A stretch of 64,000 bases of DNA from CAYPEL01 sp036479985 (GTDB lineage: Bacteria > Pseudomonadota > Gammaproteobacteria > DSM-19610): NCBI GenBank assembly GCA_965224815.1, contig CBDDAF010000003.1, positions 2,790,001 through 2,854,000 on the forward strand. The letters run 5' to 3'. This document shows, one piece after another, positions 25,696 through 34,009 of this stretch. The notes under the pieces are model-generated. The model saw only the letters and a program-made list of their open reading frames with translations. It made no database searches and had not been told where the DNA came from. Position numbers and translations under genes: made by a program. How positions within the stretch are numbered: the first letter of the stretch is position 1; each line of letters begins with the position of its first letter.

Positions 25696-25725
25696 TTGCA
25701 TAGTGCATGCCAAACAGATTTATAT
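25696..25725 (+). promoter_or_regulatory. Possible sigma-70 promoter for a small RNA
   Basis: TTGCAT and TTATAT are separated by 18 bases in an AT-rich gene-free region. The match to the consensus is moderate. The site gains weight only because a strong plus-strand terminator follows about 110 bases downstream. Confidence 0.3.
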
Positions 25726-25731
25726 GCCTAG

Positions 25732-25859
25732 TTTATTTAGAGTATAACAATATATATCAGTAAGATAAGAGTCATATCTCCTGTTATTTGTCTAAAAAAA
25801 CAACCCCGTGAAAGTGACGAAATTTGTCAACAACTGTCGCACAGGATGCGACATTTTTT
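25732..25859 (+). ncRNA. Candidate small RNA (orphan promoter-terminator unit)
   Basis: A stretch of about 130 bases with no plausible coding frame. It begins just after a possible promoter and ends in a strong intrinsic terminator. The nearest plus-strand gene upstream, deaD, ends about 400 bases earlier, beyond a gene on the other strand. The transcript is inferred, not shown. A long deaD 3' end is the main alternative. Confidence 0.3.
25835..25859 (+). terminator. Strong intrinsic terminator, plus strand
   Basis: A perfect seven-base-pair stem, TGTCGCA / TGCGACA, with a CAGGA loop and a run of six T residues directly after. No T run follows on the opposite strand, so it works for plus-strand transcription only. 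Confidence 0.75.
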
Positions 25860-25943
25860 GCGCTGTACAGAGGCTGATTGTGACCGAGTCGACACTAATG
25901 AATGGTCTGTCTTGTCTTCACTCTGGCGGGAGTGATGCCAGCA

Positions 25944-27065
25944 TTAAGTTCCAAGTCTTTGTTTTAACGTCTCTAGTAATAAATCAAATGGCTTAATAAA
26001 CTTTTGCAGGCCTTCGTCTTCGAGTTGTTGAGCTGATGCGCCCAGGTCGATGCCCATTTTTGCCAGTTGTGACAATGTTTCGATGGTAGATTCCAGGTTG
26101 TTTTCGAGACGTAGTTCCGGTTTTCCGGTTTCACGATAGGCTTTAATGGTTTTTTGAGGCACCGTATTGACAGTGTCTGCTGCTATTAATTCGTCGATAT
26201 ATTTGACCTTACTGAAACTCGGATCTTTGGTGCTGGTGCTGGCCCACAACAGACGCTGTGTTTTCGCACCTGCCTCTGCGAAGGGCTTCCAGGTATCAGC
26301 TGTGAATGTTCGCTTGTAATGCTGATAGGCAAGTTTGGCAGATACGATAGCAATATTTCCACGGATGGCAGCAATGTCGGTGGCTTTTTCTTTATCCTTT
26401 GTTGCCAGCGCATCTAGCTGTTTGTCGATAAGAACATCAATGCGGCTCATAAAAAAGCTGGCGACTGAAGCGATACTATCAATCGGCTTCCCTTCTTTGA
26501 GCCGATCATTTAATCCTTCAATATATGCTTTTGCCACATCACGATAACGCGACAGACTGAATATCAGGGTGATGTTTATATTCATACCCTCGGCAATCAG
26601 TGAGCGTATCGCTGGAATACCTTCACGCGTAGCCGGGATCTTGATCATGATATTGGGGCGATCCAGTAGTTCCCATAGCCGTTTTGCAGCGCGTATGGTT
26701 TCTTCGGTGTCATAGGCATAGTGAGGTGAGACTTCCATGCTGACGTAACCATCGACGCCCGCTGTGGTGTCATATACCGGGCGTAATAAATCTGCGGCGC
26801 GTTGCAGGTCTTCAATAACCAGTTTCTCATAAGCGCCACGTGCATCGATGCCGGTATTTTTTAGTTGTGCGATAGCATCGTCATAATCATCCCGGTCGAC
26901 AATGGCATTTTTCAGGATGGCAGGGTTAGAAGTAACACCGCTGATGCCATCCTGGTCGATATAGTTTTTGAAATCACCGTTATTGAGCATGCCTCGGTGG
27001 ATGTCGTCGAGCCAGAGACTTTGGCCGAGTTGTTTCAGAGAGTGGAGAGGGTTGGTGCTATTCAT
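25944..27065 (-). CDS. tal: Transaldolase
   Basis: A 373-residue transaldolase of the longer bacterial type. It has NPLHSLKQLGQSLWLDDIHRGM, SGVTSNPAILKNAI, GYVSMEVSPHYA, the Schiff-base lysine in IMIKIPATREGIPAI, and LIFSLSRYRDVAKAYIEGL. It interconverts sedoheptulose-7-phosphate and glyceraldehyde-3-phosphate with erythrose-4-phosphate and fructose-6-phosphate in the pentose phosphate pathway. Its start overlaps the copA stop by four bases (ATGA), so the two genes are translationally coupled although their functions are unrelated. Confidence 0.95.
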   Translation of the reverse strand: MNSTNPLHSLKQLGQSLWLDDIHRGMLNNGDFKNYIDQDGISGVTSNPAILKNAIVDRDDYDDAIAQLKNTGIDARGAYEKLVIEDLQRAADLLRPVYDTTAGVDGYVSMEVSPHYAYDTEETIRAAKRLWELLDRPNIMIKIPATREGIPAIRSLIAEGMNINITLIFSLSRYRDVAKAYIEGLNDRLKEGKPIDSIASVASFFMSRIDVLIDKQLDALATKDKEKATDIAAIRGNIAIVSAKLAYQHYKRTFTADTWKPFAEAGAKTQRLLWASTSTKDPSFSKVKYIDELIAADTVNTVPQKTIKAYRETGKPELRLENNLESTIETLSQLAKMGIDLGASAQQLEDEGLQKFIKPFDLLLETLKQRLGT

Positions 27066-29770
27066 TGAGGGTGTTCTCCAAGATTGATAAAGCGCAGCCG
27101 GTTAGCATTGGTGACTACGGTAACTGATGACAGGGCCATGGCGATGCTGGCCAGGACGGGGCTGAGTAACAGGCCAGTCGCTGGGTACAGCACACCGGCA
27201 GCCAATGGAATTCCGAGTACATTATAGATAAAGGCGCCGAATAAATTCTGTTTTATATTACGTATTGTGGCGCGGGACAGGTCGATAGCTGTGCTTATGC
27301 TGTCCAGTGAATTGTTGGCCAAGGTGATATCAGCATTTTCAATGGCGACATCGGTGCCAGCGCCAACGGCAAAACCCACATTAGCCTGTGCCAGCGCCGG
27401 CGCATCGTTGATGCCGTCACCGGCCATACCGACATGAAAACCCTGTTGTTGCAAATTCTGAACGATTTCTGCTTTTTGTTCCGGAAGAACTTCGCTATGG
27501 ACTTGTGAAATACCCAAATGTTGTGCGACGGTTTGCACCGTATGCGCGTTATCGCCCGAGCACATCACCACTTCAACTCCCGATGCCTGTAAGCGTTGGA
27601 CCGCAAGTAATGAGCTTTCTCTTATCGGGTCTTCAAGCAGCATCACACCAAGCAATTTGGTTTCATCAGCAAGATAAACAGGTGTAGCGGCAGGGTGCTT
27701 GGTGACAGTGGTTGCAGCCTGTTCAATTGCAATACTGTTTTCGGTCATAAACCGGGCATTACCTAATCGATATAAAACATGATCAATTGTGCCTTGTACA
27801 CCACGTCCGGTAATTGCGCTGAAAGAATCGACAGGCAGGGCGTTGATGTCATCTTTATCTGCGGCCTGGATAATGGCGCTGGCGAGCGGGTGTTCTGAAT
27901 TGGCTTCAAGGCTGGTAGCCAGTTGTAACAAGCGATGCTCATTAATTGTGAAAGCCTGTTTACTCGTTACAGCAGGTTTGCCCTGGGTCAGTGTGCCCGT
28001 TTTGTCGACCACTAGATGGGTCAGATGGCTTGCGGCCTGTAAAGCATCACCATTGCGTATCAGTATACCGGCCTGTGCTGCACGCCCGGTTCCAACCATG
28101 ATGGCAATGGGTGTGGCCAATCCGAGCGCACAGGGACAGGCTATGACCAGGACAGCGATGGAAGTGGTCAGCGCGAAACCGAGACGTGGGTCTGGCCCAA
28201 GGTTAAACCAGATCAGAAAAGTTATTGCCGTAATCAAGAGGACAATCGGCACGAAAACTGCCGCTATTTTATCGACGATACGACCAATTGGTGGCTTGCT
28301 GGCTTGTGCTTCCTTGACGCGCTGGATGATGTGCGCCAATGCAGTATCTTCACTTTGATGGGTAACGCTGGCAAGCATGGCACCGTTACCGTTGATGGTG
28401 CCGGCGAATAGCGTGTCACCAGTTTGTTTGGTTACCGGAACAGGTTCACCGCTTAGCATGGCTTCATCGACTGACGATTGCCCTGATTTCACGGCAGAGT
28501 CAATTGGGATTTTATCACCCGGACGGATTTTAATGGTGTCACCAATGCGCAGGTAGGCAACCGGGATCTCGAATTCTTTCTCATCCATGACCAGTCTGCT
28601 TGACGCAGGTGTTAGGTCGGTGAGTGCGCGGATAGCATCACGGGTTTTACCTTTAGCGCGAGTTTCCAGTGCGTGACCGAATTGCAGGAAAGCAAGAATT
28701 AAAACAGAGGTGTCTAAGTAGAGATGTTTTCTTCCGGGGATAAGATCAGGCCAAAGTAAAAGCAATACCGATGAGAGCCAGGCAGCAGCCGTTCCCAATG
28801 CAATCAGCGTGTCCATATTGGCGCGTAAATGACGTGCCTGTTTCCAGGCACCGATATAATACTGGCCACCGCTGTAAATCATGGTGTACAGACAAAGTAA
28901 TGCCAATGCTCCCCAAAGCATGCGCGAACCTGTGCTGCTGTCAAAAGCAGGTAACAATCCGCTCATAGAGCCGATCATCAGTCCTGCACCGACAACACCC
29001 GCCAGCCATGCGCGCCGCCACGACAAACGGATTTCATCTGACGCACGCAAACCGGCTTGTGCTTCTTCGCTATCAATGGGTTCCAGCAGAGTGGCTGCAT
29101 GACCAATTTCCTGTAATGCAGCAAGTGTGGAGGCAGGGTGTGAGCTGGTTTCCAGATCAATACACCGCTGGGACTTGCAGATTAATTTGGCGTTGCCATC
29201 AATTGGTAAAAGCAGTTCACGAAGCGTGCTGTCTGCTGGTGCGTCTTCGGAAAATGCGAGCCGGAGTGTTTGCCGGGTTGCTTTGACAAGTTGGCGGGCA
29301 GGGTAGCCACTATCAATAATGGCGTTAACAATTTGACCCGGTTTGCCACCGGAAACTACAGCAACTCCTTCAACCAGGTTTACAGATGCGCTCTCGACAT
29401 TCTCAACGGCAAGAATGGCTTTTTCGACCCGGCCAACACAGCTTGCGCAGGTCATGTCATCAATCTGAAATCGATAGGCGCCGGAAGATTTTGGTGGCGT
29501 GACAGGCGATGGACTTTTGGTTTCGGGTATAGCGCAGCTTTCAGGTTCTTCAACCAATGGTTTAGCAGGATAACCGGCTTCGCTTATCGCTTGAATAACT
29601 TGATGTGGAGCACCGCCGATAATCGAGGCTGAATTATTTTCCAGCGATATTTCGACCTTGCTTACACCGGCAACTGATTCTGCAGCTTCTAGTGCCCGGC
29701 CAACACAATGTTGGCAGGTCATACCTTCGATAGAGAGCTGGTATTTTAGAGGTTGTTTGGAAGACGGCAT
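27062..29770 (-). CDS. copA: Copper-translocating P1B-type ATPase CopA
   Basis: A 902-residue copper-exporting ATPase. It has two N-terminal HMA domains with metal sites GMTCQHC (near residue 15) and DMTCASC (near residue 105), and a third HMA-like segment (about 165-240) that has lost its CxxC. About eight membrane helices follow, with the IACPCALGLATP transport motif (near 544), the phosphorylation site DKTGT (near 589) and GDGINDAPALAQA. It pumps Cu(I) across the inner membrane. AAAGGT precedes the ATG. It lies downstream of the HvfABC-DoxX genes, separated by a palindromic element, and upstream of tal. Confidence 0.95.
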   Translation of the reverse strand: MPSSKQPLKYQLSIEGMTCQHCVGRALEAAESVAGVSKVEISLENNSASIIGGAPHQVIQAISEAGYPAKPLVEEPESCAIPETKSPSPVTPPKSSGAYRFQIDDMTCASCVGRVEKAILAVENVESASVNLVEGVAVVSGGKPGQIVNAIIDSGYPARQLVKATRQTLRLAFSEDAPADSTLRELLLPIDGNAKLICKSQRCIDLETSSHPASTLAALQEIGHAATLLEPIDSEEAQAGLRASDEIRLSWRRAWLAGVVGAGLMIGSMSGLLPAFDSSTGSRMLWGALALLCLYTMIYSGGQYYIGAWKQARHLRANMDTLIALGTAAAWLSSVLLLLWPDLIPGRKHLYLDTSVLILAFLQFGHALETRAKGKTRDAIRALTDLTPASSRLVMDEKEFEIPVAYLRIGDTIKIRPGDKIPIDSAVKSGQSSVDEAMLSGEPVPVTKQTGDTLFAGTINGNGAMLASVTHQSEDTALAHIIQRVKEAQASKPPIGRIVDKIAAVFVPIVLLITAITFLIWFNLGPDPRLGFALTTSIAVLVIACPCALGLATPIAIMVGTGRAAQAGILIRNGDALQAASHLTHLVVDKTGTLTQGKPAVTSKQAFTINEHRLLQLATSLEANSEHPLASAIIQAADKDDINALPVDSFSAITGRGVQGTIDHVLYRLGNARFMTENSIAIEQAATTVTKHPAATPVYLADETKLLGVMLLEDPIRESSLLAVQRLQASGVEVVMCSGDNAHTVQTVAQHLGISQVHSEVLPEQKAEIVQNLQQQGFHVGMAGDGINDAPALAQANVGFAVGAGTDVAIENADITLANNSLDSISTAIDLSRATIRNIKQNLFGAFIYNVLGIPLAAGVLYPATGLLLSPVLASIAMALSSVTVVTNANRLRFINLGEHPQ

Positions 29771-29805
29771 GACATACCTTTGCCGGAGATTATTAGAATA
29801 TTAAA

Positions 29806-29868
29806 CTGTAGGAGTGGCTTCAGCCGCGATAGGTGTACATTTCATCGCGGCTGAAGCCGCTCCTACAG
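29806..29868. repeat. REP-like palindromic element, copy 6
   Basis: The core inverted repeat (CTGTAGGAGTGGCTTCAGCC with a right arm GGCTGAAGCCGCTCCTACAG) has one mismatch in the arms. It lies between the DoxX gene and copA on the same strand, where it may partly separate the two transcripts. Confidence 0.88.
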
Positions 29869-29889
29869 GTTCTTGCGAATTATTGAATA

Positions 29890-30486
29890 TTATACATCAT
29901 CCATATTGGCTCGGCGTAGCCAGTAATCAAGGCTGAAGAAACGGCCTGCACCGATAAAAAATAACACCAGCAGCATAATAAAATAAGTGGTTGCAAACTC
30001 GATACCATTATTAAGTATGACCAGGCTGCCATTCTCCGTCAGCCATTCGTAATTTGCGTTCTCTTGTAAAATAGTTTTGGCACGATCCAGGCGCTCGATG
30101 CCGCCGGCGGTGCGTTCTGATGCAAAGAAGCCGGTGCCTTCGGCGATGGCCAGCCAACCGTTAGGCAAATGTACTGTCACAATAGCAACAACCATCGTGA
30201 CCATTAAGGGAATCGAAATCCAGCGTACCGCCAGTCCGATTACCAACAAGATTGCACCACCCGCTTCTGTTAAAGCAGCCATCCAGGCCATAATTTCAGG
30301 ATAAGGTAGGCCCAGCCCCCAGTCTGGATTTCCAAACCATTCAATGGTGCCATCCATGTCAGCGAGTTTTTTAGTCCCCGCCATCCAGAATATAGGTGCT
30401 AAATAAAGCCGTAAAGCCAATGGCCCAAGAAAATCCAGGCCGCGAAATTTGTCGAGAAGGTTTTGAAAAAATATCAGTACTGGCAT
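29890..30486 (-). CDS. hvfD: DoxX-family membrane protein of the HvfABC cluster
   Basis: A 198-residue protein of the DoxX family with four membrane segments: GPLALRLYLAPIFWMAGTKKL, AWMAALTEAGGAILLVIGLAVRW, PLMVTMVVAIVTVHLPNGW and a C-terminal helix before FFIGAGRFFSLDYWL. The G..KL and EAGGA..L..G motifs are typical. DoxX proteins commonly accompany the DUF692/DUF2063 pair and are thought to sit in the membrane, perhaps as electron carriers or exporters. It is 52 bases after hvfC with a good AAGGGAG ribosome binding site. The symbol follows the hvf naming and is tentative. Confidence 0.85.
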   Translation of the reverse strand: MPVLIFFQNLLDKFRGLDFLGPLALRLYLAPIFWMAGTKKLADMDGTIEWFGNPDWGLGLPYPEIMAWMAALTEAGGAILLVIGLAVRWISIPLMVTMVVAIVTVHLPNGWLAIAEGTGFFASERTAGGIERLDRAKTILQENANYEWLTENGSLVILNNGIEFATTYFIMLLVLFFIGAGRFFSLDYWLRRANMDDV

Positions 30487-30538
30487 AGCAATGTCTCCCT
30501 TCCTGTTGTTGGTATTAATCGTTGGATGAAAAGCCTGC

Positions 30539-31330
30539 TTACGTTATTGGGGCACCGCCGAGCACAATGCCTCGATGACGCCATTCTTCAAGTATACCCA
30601 ATCCGCCATTGATAACGACTTCCGGATCGGGATGTTTCAATTCTTCTGCAATTGTTTTCATTGCGTTGCGGCCGCTGGATTCGGTTGTTTCCTGTAACAG
30701 TGAAAACAGGCGGGCGCTGACATCATTTAATTCAATAAAACCGACTTCATCTTCATGATCCCGGTACACCAGTAAGTAAGTGGGTTGTTCGCCGGGTTGT
30801 TCCGGCTGGAATTCCGGGCTGATGCGGTGTACTGGATAGTGATACACGAATGGCCAGGCAACAGAAGACAATACTGGACGTGTTTCCAGTAGATCAGCTT
30901 CAGCGTCATAGCCGGTTTTCTCATTGTCCTCAGCGACTGACAGTGCTAATTCAGTCCATTCGTAGTGCGCCAGCTCATACATAAAATCCGGGTCGCTATC
31001 GTTTTGTTCGCGCTCGTGTTCCAGATAAGTCAGGAATTCACGGGGAATTTCCAGAAATAGAGGCGTATGGCTTTGGTGCTTCGAATAGAAATCACGCGCC
31101 ATGCGATGCCATGCTGTTTCGTCAATAAGAGAATTCAGTACCGGAAAGGTATTTGCCAGGAAACCTTCGACATTGTTGTAAAACAGTTCCCGGTAAATGG
31201 CCATGCGCCGGTCTTCAATGCCATCAGGGCTCGGGTTGGTTTCAGGATTGCGAATATGTGCAGCAAAGGCATATTGCTGTTGTTTGAAGGTGGGTATTTC
31301 AGCCTTGCTGGATGTGTTTGTCATCAGCAT
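30539..31330 (-). CDS. hvfC: HvfC-type RiPP maturation partner (DUF2063)
   Basis: A 263-residue protein of the DUF2063 family: QQYAFAAHIRNPETNPSPDGIEDRRM, YRELFYNNVEGFLANTFPVL, ARDFYSKHQSHTPLFLEIPREFLTYLE, then PVHRISPEFQPE and a C-terminal domain with LVYRD.EDEV. Such proteins bind the precursor peptide and present it to the DUF692 (MNIO) enzyme. It overlaps hvfB by about 32 bases, or less if a Met two codons in is used. That tight overlap fits a two-protein complex. Confidence 0.9.
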   Translation of the reverse strand: MLMTNTSSKAEIPTFKQQQYAFAAHIRNPETNPSPDGIEDRRMAIYRELFYNNVEGFLANTFPVLNSLIDETAWHRMARDFYSKHQSHTPLFLEIPREFLTYLEHEREQNDSDPDFMYELAHYEWTELALSVAEDNEKTGYDAEADLLETRPVLSSVAWPFVYHYPVHRISPEFQPEQPGEQPTYLLVYRDHEDEVGFIELNDVSARLFSLLQETTESSGRNAMKTIAEELKHPDPEVVINGGLGILEEWRHRGIVLGGAPIT

Positions 31331-32156
31331 CAGCCCATTTTTGTTGCCGGAGTATAATCTGGTCGACTTCGGTCAACAGTTCCGGCAGCGGCGGAATATT
31401 AAAGTCGCGTTCCAACAGTGTCGGTACGTTACCAAAATGTTCATAGGCCTTTTCCAGTAAATCCCAGACGGGGTCAATAATATCGGCGCCGTGGGTATCG
31501 ACAATCAAATCTTCAGCTTCGGTGTAATGACCAGCCATATGAAAATACACCACTCGTTCGGCGGGCAGTGTTTTGAGAAATTGTTCCGCGTTGTAGCGGT
31601 GGTTAATGCTGTTGACGTATATATTGTTAACGTCGAGGAGTAAGTCGCAATCGGCTTCTTCAAGTACGGCATTAATGAAATCGATTTCTTCCATCTGTTT
31701 GCCAGGAGCTGCGTAGTAGGAAACGTTTTCCATTGCAATGCGCCGTTCGAGGATATCTTGAGTACGACGTATACGCTCGGCGACATACTTTACGGCTTCT
31801 TCAGTGAACGGAATGGGCATCAGATCATAAAGATGTCCATCATCACTGCAGTAGCTAAGGTGTTCGGTATAAGCACGAATTTGATGTGCGTCGAGAAAGT
31901 GTTTAACGCGATGCAGGAAGCGTTCATCCAGTGGGGCAGGGCTGCCGATTGAAAGCGACAGGCCATGACAGACAAACGGATAACGTTCAGTAAAAGACTT
32001 GAATTGTTTCCCCCAGGCACCGCCCACACCAATCCAGTTTTCCGGGGCAACTTCGAGGAAGCCAACCTGTGTTGGAGGCTGGTCGGCGAGCGGCCCCATC
32101 AGGGACCGCCGCAAACCAAGTCCAGCACCTTCTACAGGATAGCGTGAACTACTCAT
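31299..32156 (-). CDS. hvfB: HvfB-type multinuclear non-heme iron oxidase (DUF692/MNIO)
   Basis: A 285-residue TIM-barrel enzyme of the DUF692/MNIO family. Conserved metal-binding segments are all visible: GLGLRRSL, FLEVAPENW, CHGLSLSIG, YTEHLSYC, MENVSYY, LLLDVNNIYVN, HMAGHY, VDTHGAD and LLERDFNIP. MNIO enzymes use two or three iron ions and oxygen to rearrange cysteine side chains in precursor peptides; the HvfB group makes oxazolone-thioamide groups at EGKCG motifs. The precursor gene lies 12 bases upstream and carries many such motifs. Confidence 0.94.
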   Translation of the reverse strand: MSSSRYPVEGAGLGLRRSLMGPLADQPPTQVGFLEVAPENWIGVGGAWGKQFKSFTERYPFVCHGLSLSIGSPAPLDERFLHRVKHFLDAHQIRAYTEHLSYCSDDGHLYDLMPIPFTEEAVKYVAERIRRTQDILERRIAMENVSYYAAPGKQMEEIDFINAVLEEADCDLLLDVNNIYVNSINHRYNAEQFLKTLPAERVVYFHMAGHYTEAEDLIVDTHGADIIDPVWDLLEKAYEHFGNVPTLLERDFNIPPLPELLTEVDQIILRQQKWADADDKHIQQG

Positions 32157-32168
32157 GAATAGTGAGGC

Positions 32169-32600
32169 TTACTTGCTACCACCGCATTTGCCTTCACCAC
32201 ACTTGCCTTCTTTCTTGGTTTTGTCGCCGCCGCACTTACCTTCACCACACTTGCCTTCTTTCTTGACTTTGTCGCCGCCGCACTTACCTTCGCCGCACTT
32301 GCCTTCTTTCTTGGTTTTGTCGCCGCCGCACTTACCTTCACCGCACTTGCCTTCTTTCTTGGTTTTGTCGCCGCCGCATTTACCTTCACCACACTTACCT
32401 TCTTTCTTGACTTTGTCGCCGCCACACTTGCCTTCGCCGCATTTCATTTCATGCGAATCAGCAACCATATAACCGCTGGAAAGCTGGGTCATGCCGAAAG
32501 GGTTGACGTCTGCATTGGCAACAGAGGCACCTGCGACTGAGCTGACAAGAGCAGTGCTCAGTGCTATAACCAGGGGTTTAATTACAGTTTTGTTTGACAT
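32169..32600 (-). CDS. hvfA: HvfA-type RiPP precursor with EGKCG repeats
   Basis: A 143-residue precursor protein. Residues 1-30 are a signal peptide (ALSTALVSSVAGASVANA). A linker (VNPFGMTQLSSGYMVADSHEM) follows, then six near-identical repeats of a 16-residue unit, EGKCGEGKCGGDKTKK or the VKK variant. They contain 12 cysteines and about 11 EGKCG pentapeptides, the modification site of HvfB-type enzymes. The modified periplasmic peptide is expected to bind copper. TAGGAGG lies eight bases before the ATG, and two inverted repeats lie further upstream. The first unit starts MKCG instead of EGKCG. Confidence 0.93.
   Translation of the reverse strand: MSNKTVIKPLVIALSTALVSSVAGASVANADVNPFGMTQLSSGYMVADSHEMKCGEGKCGGDKVKKEGKCGEGKCGGDKTKKEGKCGEGKCGGDKTKKEGKCGEGKCGGDKVKKEGKCGEGKCGGDKTKKEGKCGEGKCGGSK
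32175..32450. repeat. In-gene tandem repeat, 48-bp unit, within hvfA
   Basis: Six tandem copies of about 48 bp encode the 16-residue EGKCG units. The copies differ mainly at third codon positions and in a T/V codon. This is coding repeat expansion, not a CRISPR array: there are no unique spacers. Copy number may vary between strains. Confidence 0.85.
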
Positions 32601-32627
32601 GTTATTAGCCTCCTAAAGGCGAGATAT

Positions 32628-32641
32628 TGTACAAAAGTACA
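32628..32641. promoter_or_regulatory. Inverted repeat upstream of hvfA
   Basis: TGTAC-AAAA-GTACA, a perfect five-base inverted repeat with a four-base spacer, lies about 28 bases before the hvfA start. It could be an operator or part of the 5' leader. The regulator is unknown. Confidence 0.35.
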
Positions 32642-32651
32642 GAAAATTACA

Positions 32652-32665
32652 CTGGTAATTACCAG
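32652..32665. promoter_or_regulatory. Perfect 14-bp palindrome upstream of hvfA, possible operator
   Basis: CTGGTAATTACCAG is fully self-complementary and lies about 52 bases before the hvfA start, in the intergenic region shared with the DUF1841 gene end. A dimeric regulator, for instance one sensing copper, is plausible. No regulator gene is visible in the cluster. Confidence 0.4.
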
Positions 32666-32724
32666 ATATTACAGTTGAGTGACAGGCAATACGACCTACC
32701 TGTACCAGAAAAGTTCTTTATAGA

Positions 32725-33162
32725 TTATGAAGTATGTTTGCGCAGAGCTTGTATACATTGTAGATAAGCTTCCTCATCAGGGATAGTGCTGTTACGCTGA
32801 GATTGCCAGAGCATTTCCGCCAGGCACTCCATAATTCCGTGTTCAAGTTGGTGGGAGTCTGGACAATCTGACAATAGTTGCTGATAAAGATTCCGTATAC
32901 CGGTGGGCTTATTAGTAGCCAACTGTTCCTGAATGGCCATGTGTAGGCCCATGTGTAGGAAAGGATTGGATTCTCCGGCCTCTGGAGGGAAGTCTTTGCT
33001 ACATGCTTTATCAATATCTTCCAGTAATGGCTGATATTCAGGGTGCTGAAGGATGATTTCAACCAGCTGGTGTTCCAGGGGTTCCAGAGTTTGTTTGTCG
33101 CGATGTTTACGCCAGACTTCGCAATAAAACTGGCGCATTTGATTTCGATCCTGTCCGAACAA
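32725..33162 (-). CDS. DUF1841 family protein
   Basis: A 145-residue protein starting at TTG, with GGAGAG five bases upstream. It has the DUF1841 pattern MFGQDRNQMRQFYCEVWRKH, PLEHQLVEIILQHPEY, ESNPFLHMGLHMAIQEQL and GI..LYQQLL, ending in LAEMLWQSQRN. The family is common in beta- and gammaproteobacteria and its function is unknown. It is soluble and helical. It is upstream of the hvf cluster on the same strand, but 125 bases with possible operators separate them. Confidence 0.9.
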   Translation of the reverse strand: MFGQDRNQMRQFYCEVWRKHRDKQTLEPLEHQLVEIILQHPEYQPLLEDIDKACSKDFPPEAGESNPFLHMGLHMAIQEQLATNKPTGIRNLYQQLLSDCPDSHQLEHGIMECLAEMLWQSQRNSTIPDEEAYLQCIQALRKHTS

Positions 33163-33358
33163 GTGGTCTCTCCAAGCCTTAAATTATGGTTACGCTAATC
33201 ATTATAGAATTTATTGCAGTGATCCTGATAGATTTTAATTATTAAAGTTACAATTATGTGAATATTTATTACCTATACTCAGGTGCGATTTTATTAGACT
33301 GCTACAGAGTGTTATTGGGTAGGGAGGATGATTTTGTTTAAATTAATTTGGTTGTTTT

Positions 33359-33865
33359 ATGGAAGTTAATATCAAAGACCTCGAAGAAAGTGACTCTGAT
33401 GCCTTTGCAGCATTGCTGGTGCAATTATCCCGAGAGACAACGCATGCGTTGATGACTGAGCAGGAAAGTATTGAGCTTGGGAATAGTCAGCACGAACGTA
33501 CACGGCAGCTGGTGTTGGCTGACAATCAGAAAATTCTGTTTGCCGTGCATGACACGATATTAGTTGGGTTTCTGGGATTGAGCCAGGGTACGTTTGAGAG
33601 GAACCGGCATAGCGCAGCTTTGATGATAGGCGTGCTGGCGGATTACTGGGGTCAGGGGATTGCCAGTCAGTTAATGAAGCAGGCTTTGGGCTGGGTGGAT
33701 GAGCGGGGTATCCAGCGTATCGAAGTGGGTGTTATGGATTCTAATGAACGTGCAATTGAGCTTTATAAGCGCTTTGGATTTGAACAAGAAGGTGTCAAGC
33801 GGGCAGCTTTTTTAATTAATGATGTTTATCAGGATGAAATACTGATGGCGAGAGTGAAAATTTAA
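33359..33865 (+). CDS. GNAT-family N-acetyltransferase
   Basis: A 168-residue GNAT protein. The acetyl-CoA motif A is visible as IGVLADYWGQGIASQLMKQAL (about residues 90-110), followed by RIEVGVMDSNERAIELYKRFGFEQEGVKR, the usual motif B. It probably acetylates an amine on a small molecule or protein N-terminus; the substrate is unknown. The ribosome binding site is weak. A strong GGGAGG lies about 32 bases upstream, but its ATG opens only a 13-codon frame. A repeat-like end fragment follows the stop. Confidence 0.9.
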   Translation: MEVNIKDLEESDSDAFAALLVQLSRETTHALMTEQESIELGNSQHERTRQLVLADNQKILFAVHDTILVGFLGLSQGTFERNRHSAALMIGVLADYWGQGIASQLMKQALGWVDERGIQRIEVGVMDSNERAIELYKRFGFEQEGVKRAAFLINDVYQDEILMARVKI

Positions 33866-34009
33866 GGAGCCTTTGATTAACTGTGCAGGTTATTTGATTT
33901 CCATCAACATCTTTTGCCGCTAGATTGCGTTAACTTAGTCCCCTTTATATAAACTGGACAAGTTTGTTCCAGGTCAGGTAACGTTGTCCAGCTTTTCGAG
34001 CTATAAATA

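Noticed and set aside
27789..28358. A 189-codon plus-strand frame inside copA
   Set aside because: copA on the other strand has all P-type ATPase motifs there; the plus frame has no recognisable features.
32175..32450. CRISPR array
   Set aside because: The 48-bp units are directly adjacent coding repeats without unique spacers.
32155..32472. A 105-codon plus-strand frame of repeated PPHLPSPHLPS
   Set aside because: It is the antisense of the hvfA repeats. The minus strand has a signal peptide, a strong ribosome binding site and modification enzymes next to it.
33328..33369. A 13-codon leader peptide before the GNAT gene
   Set aside because: The GGGAGG motif touches its ATG, leaving no spacing for a working ribosome binding site. 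No attenuator hairpin is seen.
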